DNA of 64,000 nucleotides from Porphyromonas loveana (GCF_003096695.1 NZ_QEKY01000002.1:1-64000), one strand, 5' to 3'. Positions 16,050-25,973 are shown, counted from the stretch's first letter. The notes: generated by a model from the sequence alone, not told the origin. Made by a program: numbers and translations.

Positions 16050-17582
16050 TCAATCGTTTGATTTTGTCAGTTTGACTCCCTGAGTACCGATTTGTAAGAA
16101 ATAATGCCCTACTGGAAGCGTGCTTGCATCAATTCTATATACAGGCTCATGCAGTTCGTGTCTTGAAACAAGATTGCCTGCAGCGTTGTACAAAATGGCA
16201 GTCTTCCCAATCCATTCATCAGCAACTACTATTACAAAGCTATCCTTGAAAGGTGTCGGATACACGCGGCCAGCAAGGGGGTGGGCGATATCGGATAGCG
16301 AAACTTCACTACCCTCGTAGGGGTGCATGGCCAGTTGGCTTCCATTAAAGTCATAGACTTTCCAATTCTTGGCTTTGGCTGCACTCACCTGGTTTTTATC
16401 ACAGATATTACCTTCTTCGGGATTGGTCGTGTTGATCACCACAAAATCTCCATAGAAGGGTTGGTTATTACCTGCTTGCAACAGAGGCATAGACTCGATC
16501 ATCTGTCCCATAGCCTCGTTTCGGATCTGATTCTCAAAACACCACAATTCTGTTATTTTCGGATTGTTGCCGAAATCCAAAGAGGTAAGCCGATTGGTGT
16601 TGCAAAACACTTTTTCTAGTAATGGATTCTGTGAGAGATCCAATGTCATGAGATAATTTTGAGCACAAGACAAATAAGTGATCAAGGGACAATGACTTAA
16701 ATCCAACTCTTCAAAATCATTAGCGTCGCAAGTGAGATAGGACAGAAGGGGAACTGTTTTTAGATCAAGGGCTGATAGTCCGTTGTTAGAGCAGGAGAGG
16801 TATTTAATCTGTTGATTTTGAGAAAGATCAAGACTGGTCAAGGCATTGGAATAGCAGTTTAGCCTGATTAGCTTCTTGTTCTGGGTGAGATCAAGAGCTG
16901 TCAATTCATTGACGTCGCAAGCCAAAACAGTTAATTCGGGATTGTTATGGACCAATAGATGCGAGATTAGGTTCGAACTACAGAGCAGACTGGTCAAGAC
17001 GGTGTTCTTGGATACATCTAAAGCCTCAAGTTGATTGTGGCTACAGTCCAAATCGTCCAATAGCGTGTTGGCTGTAAGGTCTAACGACTCTAACTGATTG
17101 AGGGCACAGTAGAGCATCTTGAGATTCTTGCAGCCCGACAAGTCTAAGGCCTTTATCTGATTGATCCCGCATGAAAGTTTCTCCAATTCAGGGTTGGTGC
17201 TTACTGTGAGGCTGGAAATACTGTTGTTGGAGCACCTGAGATACTTCACCTTTCCGTATATGCTTATCTGCTGAGTCTCTACTGGATAGAATGCATCCAC
17301 GCCCATGCTCACTACTGCCTCTTCTTCTTGATAGATGCCATCGTTGTTGAGGTCAATCCATATATCTGCCTCTTGTGCTTCTATCATCAGTTTCAGCATA
17401 GAACCTGTGGTGAGGCCTGTGGTGAGAGACATCCGTGGCCCTGAGGTAGGAGCAGGTGAGTATTTTTGATTTTTCGCTCCATCGGTTGGAGCTGATATGA
17501 ACTGTGCTTGACCCGATTGGCCTAATAATAGCGCACACCCAAGTAGGATGATTTTTGGAAGAAAACTTTTCATGCCTGTCAT
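16050..17582 (-). CDS. Secreted cysteine-ladder LRR protein with T9SS tail
   Basis: 510 residues. Signal peptide (MKSFLPKIILLGCALLL..., cut likely at ...GQA|Q); M4 is an equally good start. From about residue 113 there are some eleven leucine-rich repeats of exactly 21 residues with the pattern LxxLxCxxNxLxxLDLSxNxx, each with a Cys at the same place, as in the cysteine ladder of Listeria InlJ. The last ~75 residues (YPTPFKDSFVIVV..., ending VKLTKSND) look like a type A T9SS C-terminal sorting domain, so the protein is probably exported and anchored on the cell surface. A role in adhesion is a guess from the architecture. It lies 33 bp after tamL. Confidence 0.85.
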   Translation of the reverse strand: MTGMKSFLPKIILLGCALLLGQSGQAQFISAPTDGAKNQKYSPAPTSGPRMSLTTGLTTGSMLKLMIEAQEADIWIDLNNDGIYQEEEAVVSMGVDAFYPVETQQISIYGKVKYLRCSNNSISSLTVSTNPELEKLSCGINQIKALDLSGCKNLKMLYCALNQLESLDLTANTLLDDLDCSHNQLEALDVSKNTVLTSLLCSSNLISHLLVHNNPELTVLACDVNELTALDLTQNKKLIRLNCYSNALTSLDLSQNQQIKYLSCSNNGLSALDLKTVPLLSYLTCDANDFEELDLSHCPLITYLSCAQNYLMTLDLSQNPLLEKVFCNTNRLTSLDFGNNPKITELWCFENQIRNEAMGQMIESMPLLQAGNNQPFYGDFVVINTTNPEEGNICDKNQVSAAKAKNWKVYDFNGSQLAMHPYEGSEVSLSDIAHPLAGRVYPTPFKDSFVIVVADEWIGKTAILYNAAGNLVSRHELHEPVYRIDASTLPVGHYFLQIGTQGVKLTKSND

Positions 17583-17615
17583 TTTATTATAATAATTGAT
17601 TGAATTTTACCAGTC

Positions 17616-19937
17616 TTAGAACGGGTATCCTACTGCGATGTGCCAAGCAAAATTGGACGAGAGGTTGGGACGGGTGATAGCCCATTTGTAGCGACCGGTC
17701 TGCTGAGGATCGTAAGCTTTGAGGCCGGCATCCAGCCGTACGAGGAAGTAGTCGAAGTCCAATCGAAGTCCCAGACCGTAAGCCAGTGCAATTTCTTTGT
17801 AAAAACGATCGAAGCGGAAGAGTCCGTCCTCTTGATTCTCGTAATCGCGTATCGTCCACACGTTGCCAGCATCAACAAAGGCTGCGGCACGGAATTTCCA
17901 GAATAGCTTGGTCCTATATTCTACATTCATGTCGAGACGTATGTCGCCCATCTGGTCGAAGAAAGTTTTGTCTGGTGTCACTTTCATGCTACCAGGCCCG
18001 AGAGTGCGTACGCTCCAACCGCGTACACTGTTGGCTCCACCCGCAAAGTAGCGTAATTCAAATGGAATGTGACGGGCATTGCCATAGGGGAAGGCAGCTC
18101 CTATGCCTATATGCAGTGCCAGGCTATTGTCTTTTTCGAGCTGAATAGTGTTAGCCAAATCAACATCCAACTTGACAAACTGAGCATAGTTGAGTCCGAA
18201 CATTTGGTATGCTCCGAGTTCATCTTTCTTAGAGTTGGTGAGGTAGGAGATGGCTTGGAGCAGATTACCTGCAGACTGTATGCTGAATCGTGCCGTGAAA
18301 GGATTGGATCCGATTTTTTCGGGGGATTGCGTCGAGGTATAGTTCAGGATATAGGCCGAGCCTAAGATGAACTGCTCTGTATAGTTATACAGCGCAGTGG
18401 TGGGCGGGAGCGATTGGGCGAACTCTTGATCAATGTAGGGAAGATGGAGGTAATCCACATCGAGTAGGCGGATGGTATGGCGTAGTTGGCTGTGTCGATA
18501 GGTCTGCCACGAATAGTTGAGTTGAGCTGAGAGGATGACACGGTCAAATTCGGGTCTTGTCTGGTAGTTGTAGCCTATCTTCCACTCGGTTGATGCACGG
18601 AGGCGTCGACGTGTATTCTCCGAAATAAATGGGAATAAGAGATGTGGGAAGCGGAGCGAACTCTCCACCCCGTATTCCATAAAACTGTGTGCCCCTTCGC
18701 GAATGGCTTCGTAGGCTCCTTTGAGCTTGATGTTGAAGAACTCTCCACCCCGGAAGAGATTACGATTGACAAAGCCGATTGATAAGGCTGCACCGAAGTC
18801 TCCTGCTGAGTTGGTGCCGAGGATCTCTGCTTCGAATGATTTGCTGCGCGCAGGTACCGTAAGGATGTGGCAATCTATGATTCGCAAACTGTCGGACAGC
18901 GAGAGGTTGTCTGCTCTCTCTCGTTCGATGAAGCGGATGTTGGCGTTGCGGATGATCGGCAGGGCATTGAGCTTGATATAGGAGCGTTCCACTTCTTCCT
19001 CGCTGAAGAGCGTTTCGGGTATGATCGAAACGGATCGAGCCAGAGCAGATGCTCGGATGTAGCGTCCTTTCTTCCCGTAGTAAACGGTGTATTCTCGATG
19101 ACGAATGGAGTCGATGCGTGGCAGTTCTTCGACTGCCAGGTCCGATTCGAAAGGATTGTAATCTGTGTGGAAGTATATGTTGCCTACCTGATATGGATGA
19201 CTATTGCGGCCATTGACGATCAGGCGCAGATTGGCCATTTTCTCTCTTGTTTTGTCACCCTCTACGGTGGTGTCCGCCTCGAAGTAGATCTCTTCTGAGG
19301 AGAATCTCCAGTAGCCATTGTTGCGCATATAGCGGGCGATAGCCTTACGTTCTTCATCTAATATGATGGGAGAGAGCGGAGTGTCGGATCTGATCCCAAT
19401 TTGATAGACATTGGACAGAGAGTCGTTTAGGCTGATTGGGGGAAGCAGAGGGTTCCGCGTTTCTACGGCTATGTCTTGAATGTAATAACGTTGTCCGGGA
19501 TGAATGTGATAGGTAACGCGTGCTTTCTTATATATACTGGTATCCACTTCTGTTCGCACCGAAGCATCAAGATAACCGTCTCCTGCCATAGCTCTTGCCA
19601 GACGTGTCGCAGTGCGATCAGTAAGTAGGGTGTCAATGAGTACAGGAGGCTCGCCCATTTTTCGCAGCGAGCGATTCCACCAGTTGTTACTCTCGGGATT
19701 GGATCCGCTATATAGGCGCAACTGCCAGCGGGTCATACCGAAAAGGCGATAGTTAGGTTGTTGTAGTGTATAGTCGCGTATATCCTCCGGTAAGGGGATG
19801 CTATCCACATCGCTTACGATCGTTACTCTGTCGAGTAGTTTCTCTCCATCCGGGACGTGTCGGATGACAGAGCAGGAGGAGACGGCCACGAGCAATAGAG
19901 CGGCTAATATGGAGTGGGTGAGCCGAGAGGAGGGCAT
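17616..19937 (-). CDS. tamL: Omp85-family lipoprotein TamL (BamA/TamA-like)
   Basis: 773 residues. The N-terminus is a lipoprotein signal (LLLVAVSSC, lipid Cys at about 22) followed by SVIRHVPDGEKLLDRVTI, the hallmark opening of Bacteroidota TamL. POTRA-like segments fill the first half; the C-terminal half is a 16-strand-type barrel with the surface-antigen segment FAGGANSVRGWSVRTLGPGSM and a terminal Phe (VGYPF). In related bacteria TamL works with TamB in outer-membrane assembly and is often essential. No tamB is in this window. It lies 10 bp after aroE. Confidence 0.88.
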   Translation of the reverse strand: MPSSRLTHSILAALLLVAVSSCSVIRHVPDGEKLLDRVTIVSDVDSIPLPEDIRDYTLQQPNYRLFGMTRWQLRLYSGSNPESNNWWNRSLRKMGEPPVLIDTLLTDRTATRLARAMAGDGYLDASVRTEVDTSIYKKARVTYHIHPGQRYYIQDIAVETRNPLLPPISLNDSLSNVYQIGIRSDTPLSPIILDEERKAIARYMRNNGYWRFSSEEIYFEADTTVEGDKTREKMANLRLIVNGRNSHPYQVGNIYFHTDYNPFESDLAVEELPRIDSIRHREYTVYYGKKGRYIRASALARSVSIIPETLFSEEEVERSYIKLNALPIIRNANIRFIERERADNLSLSDSLRIIDCHILTVPARSKSFEAEILGTNSAGDFGAALSIGFVNRNLFRGGEFFNIKLKGAYEAIREGAHSFMEYGVESSLRFPHLLFPFISENTRRRLRASTEWKIGYNYQTRPEFDRVILSAQLNYSWQTYRHSQLRHTIRLLDVDYLHLPYIDQEFAQSLPPTTALYNYTEQFILGSAYILNYTSTQSPEKIGSNPFTARFSIQSAGNLLQAISYLTNSKKDELGAYQMFGLNYAQFVKLDVDLANTIQLEKDNSLALHIGIGAAFPYGNARHIPFELRYFAGGANSVRGWSVRTLGPGSMKVTPDKTFFDQMGDIRLDMNVEYRTKLFWKFRAAAFVDAGNVWTIRDYENQEDGLFRFDRFYKEIALAYGLGLRLDFDYFLVRLDAGLKAYDPQQTGRYKWAITRPNLSSNFAWHIAVGYPF

Positions 19938-19947
19938 AGGATAAGTG

Positions 19948-20697
19948 CTATTCTTCTTGCCAAATACGCCAACTGCACAACGCCTGAATCAAGAGCATCT
20001 CCAAGCCGTTGTGGACTGTTGCCCCTTGCATACGAGCGCGGTGCATAAAGATGGTCTCTTCCGGATTGTATATCAGATCGTAACAGAGGTGCTCCTTTCC
20101 TATACCTTCGAAAGAGATGGGAGGACATTGGTCAATGTGAGGATACAATCCCACCGGAGTAGCATTGACTATCAGCTTGTACCGATCTATAATATCGGGA
20201 GTCAGGTCCGAGTATGCATAGATGGTTTTGTCCGATGGGGTGCGGCTGACTTGTCTATGTTCGATACCCATCTTCTTCATGGCACGCATGACAGCGAGAG
20301 CAGCACCTCCTGATCCTAATACCAATGCACGCGCATGCCAAGGCTGACGGACAAGCTCCAAGCTATCTGCAAATCCTGATACATCTGTATTATATCCGAT
20401 TAGGCGGGGACCGCGGAAACGCGACCGCTCTATTCGGATGGTATTGACAGCTCCGATGAGAGCTGCCTCTTCGTCCAATCTGTCCAGATGGCGGAGTATG
20501 CTCACTTTATAGGGTGCTGTCACATTCAGTCCGGCGAGGTTGCGATGCTGCGAGAGTACCCCTTTCAGCTCCGAAAGCGATTCCATTGGGAAGAGCTTGT
20601 ACACGGCATTGATCCGTTCCGTCTGAAACTTCGCGTTGAAGAAATCTGCTGAGAGAGAGTGTCCCAAAGGGTAACCGATCAGACCATATTCTTTCAT
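19948..20697 (-). CDS. aroE: Shikimate dehydrogenase
   Basis: 249 residues. Reduces 3-dehydroshikimate with NADPH in aromatic amino-acid synthesis. The opening [13 protein letters not shown] binds shikimate. NVTAPYKV holds the catalytic Lys, although the usual NVTxPxK has His rather than Tyr before it. GSGGAALAV is the NADPH loop and [10 protein letters not shown] is present. The start overlaps menG by 4 bp, so the two are translationally coupled. Confidence 0.94.
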   Translation of the reverse strand: MKEYGLIGYPLGHSLSADFFNAKFQTERINAVYKLFPMESLSELKGVLSQHRNLAGLNVTAPYKVSILRHLDRLDEEAALIGAVNTIRIERSRFRGPRLIGYNTDVSGFADSLELVRQPWHARALVLGSGGAALAVMRAMKKMGIEHRQVSRTPSDKTIYAYSDLTPDIIDRYKLIVNATPVGLYPHIDQCPPISFEGIGKEHLCYDLIYNPEETIFMHRARMQGATVHNGLEMLLIQALCSWRIWQEE

Positions 20698-21431
20698 TTC
20701 AGTCCCATATAAACGGTTGCTGCCTCGAACGATAAGCTCCGGAAGTAAGCTTCACGGAAGCCTATTGACTGCATGATGTCCGTCAGTTCTTCTCGTTGCG
20801 GCATGGCTGCAATCGATTCAGGCAGATAGTTGTATGCCTCTGCATCTTGCGATAGCAAGCGTCCCAAGATGGGAATAATGTGCGTGGAGTAAAAATTGTA
20901 ACCTTGCTTCCACGGGAAGCTGACAGGATGGGTGAGTTCCAATATCATCAATGGAGCTCCCACGCGAAGAACACGATACATTTCTCCCAAGCCTTGCCTG
21001 ATATCTTGGAAGTTGCGCACGCCAAATGCTACCGTCACAGCATCGAAGCTTTCGTCCTCGAAGGGAAGATCAAGACAGTCCTTTTGCAAAAAGGTAATCC
21101 GATTCTCCAGGTTCTCGGATCGTACCTTCTGTTCTCCTATTCGTATCATCTCGAAGGAGAGGTCTATCCCTGTTACCTGTTTGATCGAAGGAATATCCTT
21201 ACATAGCTCTATAGCCAGATCACCCGTTCCGGTTGCCACATCCAGTACCGTACGTGGAGCGAAGGGTGCAATCAATTCGATGGCTTTCTGACGCCATCCT
21301 CGATCCATCCCCCACGAAAAGAGATGGTTGAGGTGGTCATACTGACTTGCTATGTGGTTGAACATGGCCTCTACTTGTTCACCTTTGGGGCGATCGCTTT
21401 TATATGGATTGATTGTTTCGGGGCTCTGCAT
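20694..21431 (-). CDS. menG: Demethylmenaquinone methyltransferase
   Basis: 245 residues, class I SAM methyltransferase of the UbiE/MenG family. Seen: [24 protein letters not shown], the SAM-binding [26 protein letters not shown], and [20 protein letters not shown]. An anaerobe of this type uses menaquinone, so the last step of menaquinone synthesis is the likely role. Also named ubiE in many genomes. It is 32 bp after purC. Confidence 0.93.
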   Translation of the reverse strand: MQSPETINPYKSDRPKGEQVEAMFNHIASQYDHLNHLFSWGMDRGWRQKAIELIAPFAPRTVLDVATGTGDLAIELCKDIPSIKQVTGIDLSFEMIRIGEQKVRSENLENRITFLQKDCLDLPFEDESFDAVTVAFGVRNFQDIRQGLGEMYRVLRVGAPLMILELTHPVSFPWKQGYNFYSTHIIPILGRLLSQDAEAYNYLPESIAAMPQREELTDIMQSIGFREAYFRSLSFEAATVYMGLK

Positions 21432-21463
21432 GGCGTGTTATTGCCCGGGCTATCTGCTCTCTC

Positions 21464-22405
21464 TTAGCGCAGATAGCCCATGATGTTCTTTTCTATTCTT
21501 TGTGCGAGATTACTCAGGTCGGCTTTTTCGAAGGGTTTACCCACGATTCCCTCAAACAACTCGATGTAGCGTTCCGATACGCTGTCACAGTATGCTTCGG
21601 TCATTTCGGGTATCGTTTGTCCCTCTTTGCCTTGGAATCCGTGCTCGATTAGCCACTGACGCACGAATTCTTTGGAGAGTTGTTTCTGTGCTTCTCCACG
21701 CTCGAAACGTTCTTGATACCCTTCGGCATAGAAGTAACGAGAGGAGTCCGGCGTGTGGATTTCATCGATCAGATAGATCTTACCATCTTTCTTGCCAAAT
21801 TCGTACTTCGTGTCCACCAGGATGAGTCCTTTCTCGGCAGCCATTTGGGTGCCACGTTCGAAGAGAGCATAGGTATAGCGCTCCAATTGCTCATAGTCTT
21901 CTCTTGATACCAACCCTTGAGCGATGATCTCTTCGCGAGAGATGTTCTCGTCATGTCCTTCGTCCGCTTTGGTTGTGGGGGTGATAATGGGTTTGTCGAA
22001 ACGCTGGTTTTCGCGCATTCCCTCCGGCAGAGGCAGACCGCACAGCACACGATCACCAGCTGAATAAGCACGCCAGGCACTACCGGTGATATAACCGCGG
22101 ATTACCATCTCCACCTTGAAAGGCTCGCATCGGTGACCAATTGTGACCATCGGATCGGGGGTAGCGATCTTCCAGTTCGGTACGATGTCGCGAGTGGTAT
22201 CCAAATAATGGGCTGCAATTTGATTGAGTACTTGTCCCTTGTAGGGGATGCCGGCGGGTAGGATCACATCGAATGCTGAGATGCGGTCGGTGGCGATCAT
22301 CACCAGCAGATCGTTCTCCAGTGTATATACGTCGCGTACCTTACCGTGATAGACGGCCTTTTGTCGGGGCAGATTGAAATCTGTACGAGTCAATGTTTCT
22401 TTCAT
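21464..22405 (-). CDS. purC: Phosphoribosylaminoimidazole-succinocarboxamide synthase
   Basis: SAICAR synthetase of purine synthesis. The start is placed at 22405 ([10 protein letters not shown]), giving 313 residues; the ORF extends 41 codons further (to 22528, into phoH) with basic sequence unlike the family. Motifs include [43 protein letters not shown] and LVDTKYEFG. The long form (near 300 residues) is usual in Bacteroidota and yeast-like PurC. Confidence 0.93.
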   Translation of the reverse strand: MKETLTRTDFNLPRQKAVYHGKVRDVYTLENDLLVMIATDRISAFDVILPAGIPYKGQVLNQIAAHYLDTTRDIVPNWKIATPDPMVTIGHRCEPFKVEMVIRGYITGSAWRAYSAGDRVLCGLPLPEGMRENQRFDKPIITPTTKADEGHDENISREEIIAQGLVSREDYEQLERYTYALFERGTQMAAEKGLILVDTKYEFGKKDGKIYLIDEIHTPDSSRYFYAEGYQERFERGEAQKQLSKEFVRQWLIEHGFQGKEGQTIPEMTEAYCDSVSERYIELFEGIVGKPFEKADLSNLAQRIEKNIMGYLR

Positions 22406-22448
22406 CGTGGGTTCTGTTTTATCTGTTTTGTATCTTTTATTCGTTTGA

Positions 22449-23447
22449 CTATATCTCAGCAGCTTGGGCTGCCAGAGCAGCTGCAGCGGCTTCTTTTTTC
22501 TTTTCGGCATCGTATCGGTCGTAAGCATCTACCACGCGCTGCACCAGCGGGTGGCGTACGATGTCGGCCTTGTCGAATGTAACATGACCGATGCCCTGCA
22601 TGCCGTGTAGTAGCTGTAACGCTTGGCGCAGACCGGAGCGTACGCCACGCGGAAGGTCGGTCTGTGTGATGTCACCGGTCACGAGCATTTTGGCATTGGC
22701 ACCGAGGCGGGTGAGGAACATCTTCATTTGTAACTCGGTCGTGTTCTGAGCTTCGTCCAAGATGACCACGGCGTCGTTGAGCGTGCGCCCGCGCATATAG
22801 GCCAATGGTGCTATCTGGATGATGTTATTCTCCATATACTCTTTCAGCTTGACCGCAGGAATCATTTCTTCCAATGCATCGTATAGTGGTTGCAGGTACG
22901 GATCGAGCTTGTCTTTCATCTCGCCGGGAAGAAATCCCAGCTTTTCGCCTGCTTCTACCGCCGGTCGGGACAGAATGATGCGACGCACTTGTTTGCTTTT
23001 GAGCGCTCGCACAGCCAAGCTGATAGCCACGAAGGTTTTTCCTGTCCCCGCCGGGCCGATGGCAAAAACGAGGTCATTGGTCTCGAAGGCTTCCACCAGT
23101 TTTTGCTGATTGTCACCTCTGGCCACGATGCTACGGCCACCTGTCCCGTGGAGGATGAGGTGTTGAGGATGTGCATCGGCTGGCAGCTTGGCTCCCTGGG
23201 TTATGCGCAGGATCACGTCTTCGGGGAGTACGTTATATTCGCGACAGTATGCCACCATCGGCTCCAGTACCTCAAGGAAACGATCCGTCTCTCGCGAATC
23301 GCCCATTATCTTAAGCACATTGTGGTGTGCCACCAGGCGCAGCTTAGGAAAAAGTGTGCGCAGGAGCATGAGATTGCTGTTGTTCACACCGAGGAAAGCT
23401 TGTCCGTCGATGTCCTCCAGCACGTAGATTCTCTCTGTTATCAGCAT
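22449..23447 (-). CDS. phoH: PhoH-family ATPase
   Basis: 332 residues. A small N-terminal alpha/beta (KH-like) region is followed by the PhoH ATPase core: Walker [30 protein letters not shown], Walker [11 protein letters not shown] and [10 protein letters not shown]. The C-terminus is an Ala/Lys-rich tail. The family is linked to RNA metabolism and stress, with no settled reaction. It is the first gene of a likely phoH-purC-menG-aroE-tamL(-LRR) run. Confidence 0.9.
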   Translation of the reverse strand: MLITERIYVLEDIDGQAFLGVNNSNLMLLRTLFPKLRLVAHHNVLKIMGDSRETDRFLEVLEPMVAYCREYNVLPEDVILRITQGAKLPADAHPQHLILHGTGGRSIVARGDNQQKLVEAFETNDLVFAIGPAGTGKTFVAISLAVRALKSKQVRRIILSRPAVEAGEKLGFLPGEMKDKLDPYLQPLYDALEEMIPAVKLKEYMENNIIQIAPLAYMRGRTLNDAVVILDEAQNTTELQMKMFLTRLGANAKMLVTGDITQTDLPRGVRSGLRQALQLLHGMQGIGHVTFDKADIVRHPLVQRVVDAYDRYDAEKKKEAAAAALAAQAAEI

Positions 23448-23527
23448 ATATGTCTAATAGCAATAGTGCAAATGTACTCTTTTCGTTTTATGGAAGACTT
23501 TTTCTGAGTGGCGCGACAGGAAAAGAA

Positions 23528-23557
23528 TGAGGGCTGTGCCATGCGACACAGCCCTCA
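23528..23557 (-). terminator. Terminator after tnaA
   Basis: A perfect 11-bp stem (23528-23538 with 23547-23557, 8-nt loop) begins 29 bp past the tnaA stop. On the minus strand it is followed by a T-rich tract (TTCTTTTCC). It separates tnaA from the phoH run. Confidence 0.8.
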
Positions 23558-23585
23558 GACGGGGTTTGATGAGTTCTTCCTGTTT

Positions 23586-24965
23586 TTATTTAGCCTTTTC
23601 GAGCTCTACAGTGAAGTGACGCATGATGGGGTTTTCGAATGTGATAACGTATCCGCGCGTGATGCTCTCACGACGATCGTACACATTCTTCACCGCAGCA
23701 GCGATTACGTCCATATGGTTATTGGTGTACGTGCGGCGGGGGATTGCCAAGCGGAGGAGTTCGAGACGCGGATAGCGGTTTTCCTTTGTTACGGGATCGC
23801 GGTCAGCCAAGATAGAACCGATCTCTACACCGCGGATACCGGCTTCCAAGTACAGCTCTACGCCGAGCGTCTGAGCGATGAACTCTTCTTTGGGCACATG
23901 GGTGAGGATTTTCTTGGCGTCAAGGAAGATGGCGTGACCACCGGCGGGACGTTGGTAGGGAATGCCGTATTCGTCGAGCTTCTTACCCAGATATTCTACC
24001 TGCTTGATACGGGTCTCCAATGTGTCGAACTCGGTACCTTCGTCCAGACCTTGTGCCAAGGCGTTCATGTCACGACCGCTCATACCACCATAGGTGATAA
24101 AACCTTCGTTCATGATACAGAACATCTGACAACGCTTGAAGAGTTCTTCGTCCTTGAAAGCGACGAATCCACCCATATTCACGATGGCGTCCTTCTTGCT
24201 GGACATGGTCATCATGTCGGCATAGGAGTATATCTCGCGTACGATTTCCTTGATGGACTTGTTCTCATAGCCTGCTTCGCGAGTCTTGATGAAGTAGGCA
24301 TTTTCTGCGAAACGAGCCGAGTCAATGAGCAGACGCAAACCGTAACGATGCGTCAGTTCGCTTACTTCGCGGATATTCTTCATAGATACAGGCTGTCCGC
24401 CGGCCGTGTTGTTCGTGATCGTGAGCACGACGCATGGGATCTTTTCTTTCGGTGTTTCCTTCAGAACTTTTTCGAGTTTCCCGAGATCCATATTGCCCTT
24501 GAAAGGAAGCTCGATCTGCGTATCGGCAGCTTCGTCGATGGTGCAGTCGGGAGCGAAAGCACGACGGTACTCGATATGTCCTTTGGTTGTATCGAAGTGT
24601 GAGTTGCCCGGCAGGACATCTCCTTCCTTGATGAGAGCAGAGAAGAGCACATTCTCGGCGGCACGTCCTTGGTGAGTGGGGAGGAAGTAATCGAATCCCA
24701 GGATGTCGCGGATGGCATTCTTCATATTATAATAGGAGCGTGCACCGGCATAGCTCTCATCACCGAGCATCATTGCCGACCACTGACGATCGCTCATGGC
24801 CCCTGTGCCGGAGTCGGTGAGTAGGTCGATAAACACGTAGTCACTCTTCAGGAGGAAGAGATTGTAGTGTGCTTCTTTCATCCATTGCTCGCGTTCAGCG
24901 CGCGTACTCTTGCGGATAGGCTCTACCATTTTGATGCGGTAGGACTCTGAAAAAGGTAATTCCAT
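23586..24965 (-). CDS. tnaA: Tryptophanase
   Basis: 459 residues, PLP beta-eliminating lyase giving indole, pyruvate and ammonia from tryptophan. Motifs: DLLTDSGTGAMSD, PTHQGRAAEN, DSARFAENAYFIK and the PLP lysine in TMSSKKDAIVNMGGF. Tyrosine phenol-lyase is the close alternative; the C-terminal MRHFTVEL keeps the His found in tryptophanases where phenol-lyases have Phe, and DSARFAENAYFIK also follows the tryptophanase form. It appears monocistronic, with a terminator behind it and a long gap before it. Confidence 0.92.
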   Translation of the reverse strand: MELPFSESYRIKMVEPIRKSTRAEREQWMKEAHYNLFLLKSDYVFIDLLTDSGTGAMSDRQWSAMMLGDESYAGARSYYNMKNAIRDILGFDYFLPTHQGRAAENVLFSALIKEGDVLPGNSHFDTTKGHIEYRRAFAPDCTIDEAADTQIELPFKGNMDLGKLEKVLKETPKEKIPCVVLTITNNTAGGQPVSMKNIREVSELTHRYGLRLLIDSARFAENAYFIKTREAGYENKSIKEIVREIYSYADMMTMSSKKDAIVNMGGFVAFKDEELFKRCQMFCIMNEGFITYGGMSGRDMNALAQGLDEGTEFDTLETRIKQVEYLGKKLDEYGIPYQRPAGGHAIFLDAKKILTHVPKEEFIAQTLGVELYLEAGIRGVEIGSILADRDPVTKENRYPRLELLRLAIPRRTYTNNHMDVIAAAVKNVYDRRESITRGYVITFENPIMRHFTVELEKAK

Positions 24966-25233
24966 GTGTTTAGTAACTGTGTTTTGAGAAGTTAGCTTTC
25001 TTATTGTGTTCTTACGGGCGGCTAATTTAGCAGTTTTTTATTGTCAGTAGGTTAGTTTCTCTCCCCAAACTCCTTTTTCTTGATTTCCTCCTCTCCGGAA
25101 GTGATTGTCAAATTTGGTGTCAGACTCCATACAAGTCCTTGGAGAGGAAGACTGCCCAATTATCGTTTCCCTTATCTGCTGACCGATCGGTGAGATGGCG
25201 ATAGGTGCTGTCGGTTGTATAGAAGTGCAGCTT
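24966..25233. other. Intergenic stretch upstream of tnaA
   Basis: No gene seen. This must hold the tnaA promoter, but I find no exact TAnnTTTG on the minus strand. The right part (TGGCGATAGGTGCTGTCGG) resembles the flank of the matching array at 38287-38310, so the repeated element may be longer than the palindromic units alone. Confidence 0.35.
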
Positions 25234-25316
25234 TGTCCTTAGGCAAGGACAGTTTTGTTCTCTATGGTGGACAAATCTATCCTTTATAAAGGACAATTTT
25301 ATCCTTCGCTTTGTTG
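25234..25316. repeat. 22-bp palindromic array, TGTCCTT core (array 1)
   Basis: TGTCC or TATCC starts at 25234, 25256 (TGTTC), 25278 and 25300, exactly 22 bp apart. The best unit reads TGTCCTTAGGCAAGGACAG, a hairpin with 7-bp arms. The 20-mer from 25270 (GACAAATCTATCCTTTATAA) is identical to one at 38381 in array 2. The array lies between tnaA and the cobalamin riboswitches. Confidence 0.7.
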
Positions 25317-25464
25317 CCATTCAACGGTCACTCTTGAAGTGAACGCCAAAAGTTTTTGGCCAATTTTTTGAGGGCATTTCAGGATTTGTATCGCTGACAA
25401 ATAACCTGCCAAACTCTTTCTGAGAATGATAACTCCTATTTTGATAAGGTTCCCTGGATGTTTC

Positions 25465-25496
25465 TTTGGGTGCGGTGGAATTATTTCATACCTTTG
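25465..25496 (+). promoter_or_regulatory. Predicted promoter of riboswitch 1 transcript
   Basis: TTTG (25465-25468), 20-bp spacer, TACCTTTG (25489-25496): a full match to the Bacteroidota promoter. The expected start, about 25502, is the first base of the aptamer's P1 stem. Confidence 0.75.
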
Positions 25497-25500
25497 CACA

Positions 25501-25689
25501 GGCTTTGTTCTGATCCGTTTTGCTCTCTGTGGGGTGGGGCGGTGATGATTAAAAGGGAATCGGGTGCGAATCCCGAGCAGTCCCGCTGCTGTGAACCCTC
25601 TTAGGCTGCCGACATATATATCCACTGTCCGTTCTGTGCGGATGGGAAGGAGTCGGCGGTATGGGGTGAGCCAGAAGACCTGCAAAGCC
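25501..25689 (+). promoter_or_regulatory. Cobalamin riboswitch 1
   Basis: Holds the conserved aptamer blocks in order: AAAAGGGAA then GGGTGCGAATCCCGAGCAG, CCCGCTGCTGTGA, GGGAAGGAGTCGG and GAGCCAGAAGACCTGC. The closing P1 stem is a perfect 7 bp, GGCTTTG (25501-25507) with CAAAGCC (25683-25689). It should bind adenosylcobalamin or a related corrinoid and lower expression of the downstream transcript. Unlike riboswitch 2 it is not directly followed by a gene. Confidence 0.9.
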
Positions 25690-25866
25690 TTTGTCTGCGG
25701 CTTCGAGGAAAAGCCGGGAGAGAATACCTCTGTGGTTGTTTCCGACTTTTACTTCCACCAGGATCCTTTTTCTTTCCCCAATCAATCCCCCGAGGAAAAT
25801 CTTTGTTTCCGACGCAGCGGAAACGATCCGATTCTTTTTGCCAGGAATTGGAGTGTATTGTGAGCG
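25690..25866 (+). other. Non-coding spacer behind riboswitch 1
   Basis: No ATG-initiated ORF exists here; the only ATGs come after 25870. A 7-bp hairpin GTTTCCG/CGGAAAC (25805-25824) is followed, after nine bases, by CTTTTT (25834-25839), a possible terminator. So transcript 1, if stopped here or at 25867, carries no protein. Confidence 0.45.
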
Positions 25867-25922
25867 GACCCTTATGGTCATGTCTTGGTGGGATGAGCTC
25901 CACCAAGGCTGACCTAAGGGTC
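25867..25922 (+). terminator. Long hairpin between the two riboswitches
   Basis: An interrupted stem of about 21 bp: GACCCTTA/TAAGGGTC, GGTCA/TGACC and CTTGGTGG/CCACCAAG (25884-25891, 25900-25907) with an 8-nt loop. The tract after it, TTATCATTTCTC, is only moderately T-rich. It could end the riboswitch 1 transcript before promoter 2. Confidence 0.55.
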
Positions 25923-25973
25923 TTATCATTTCTCATTCCCACCGCTTTTTCAGCCGATAATACCTTTTCTATC

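Noticed and set aside
23508-24602. A 364-codon plus-strand ORF
   Set aside because: Antisense to tryptophanase, with no family features.
25234-25316. CRISPR array
   Set aside because: Units of 22 bp follow one another with no unique ~30-bp spacers, and no cas gene is present; same for 38323, 132 and 56561.
25691-25912. Possible small protein behind riboswitch 1
   Set aside because: It needs a TTG start, overlaps structured RNA and hairpins, and shows no family resemblance.
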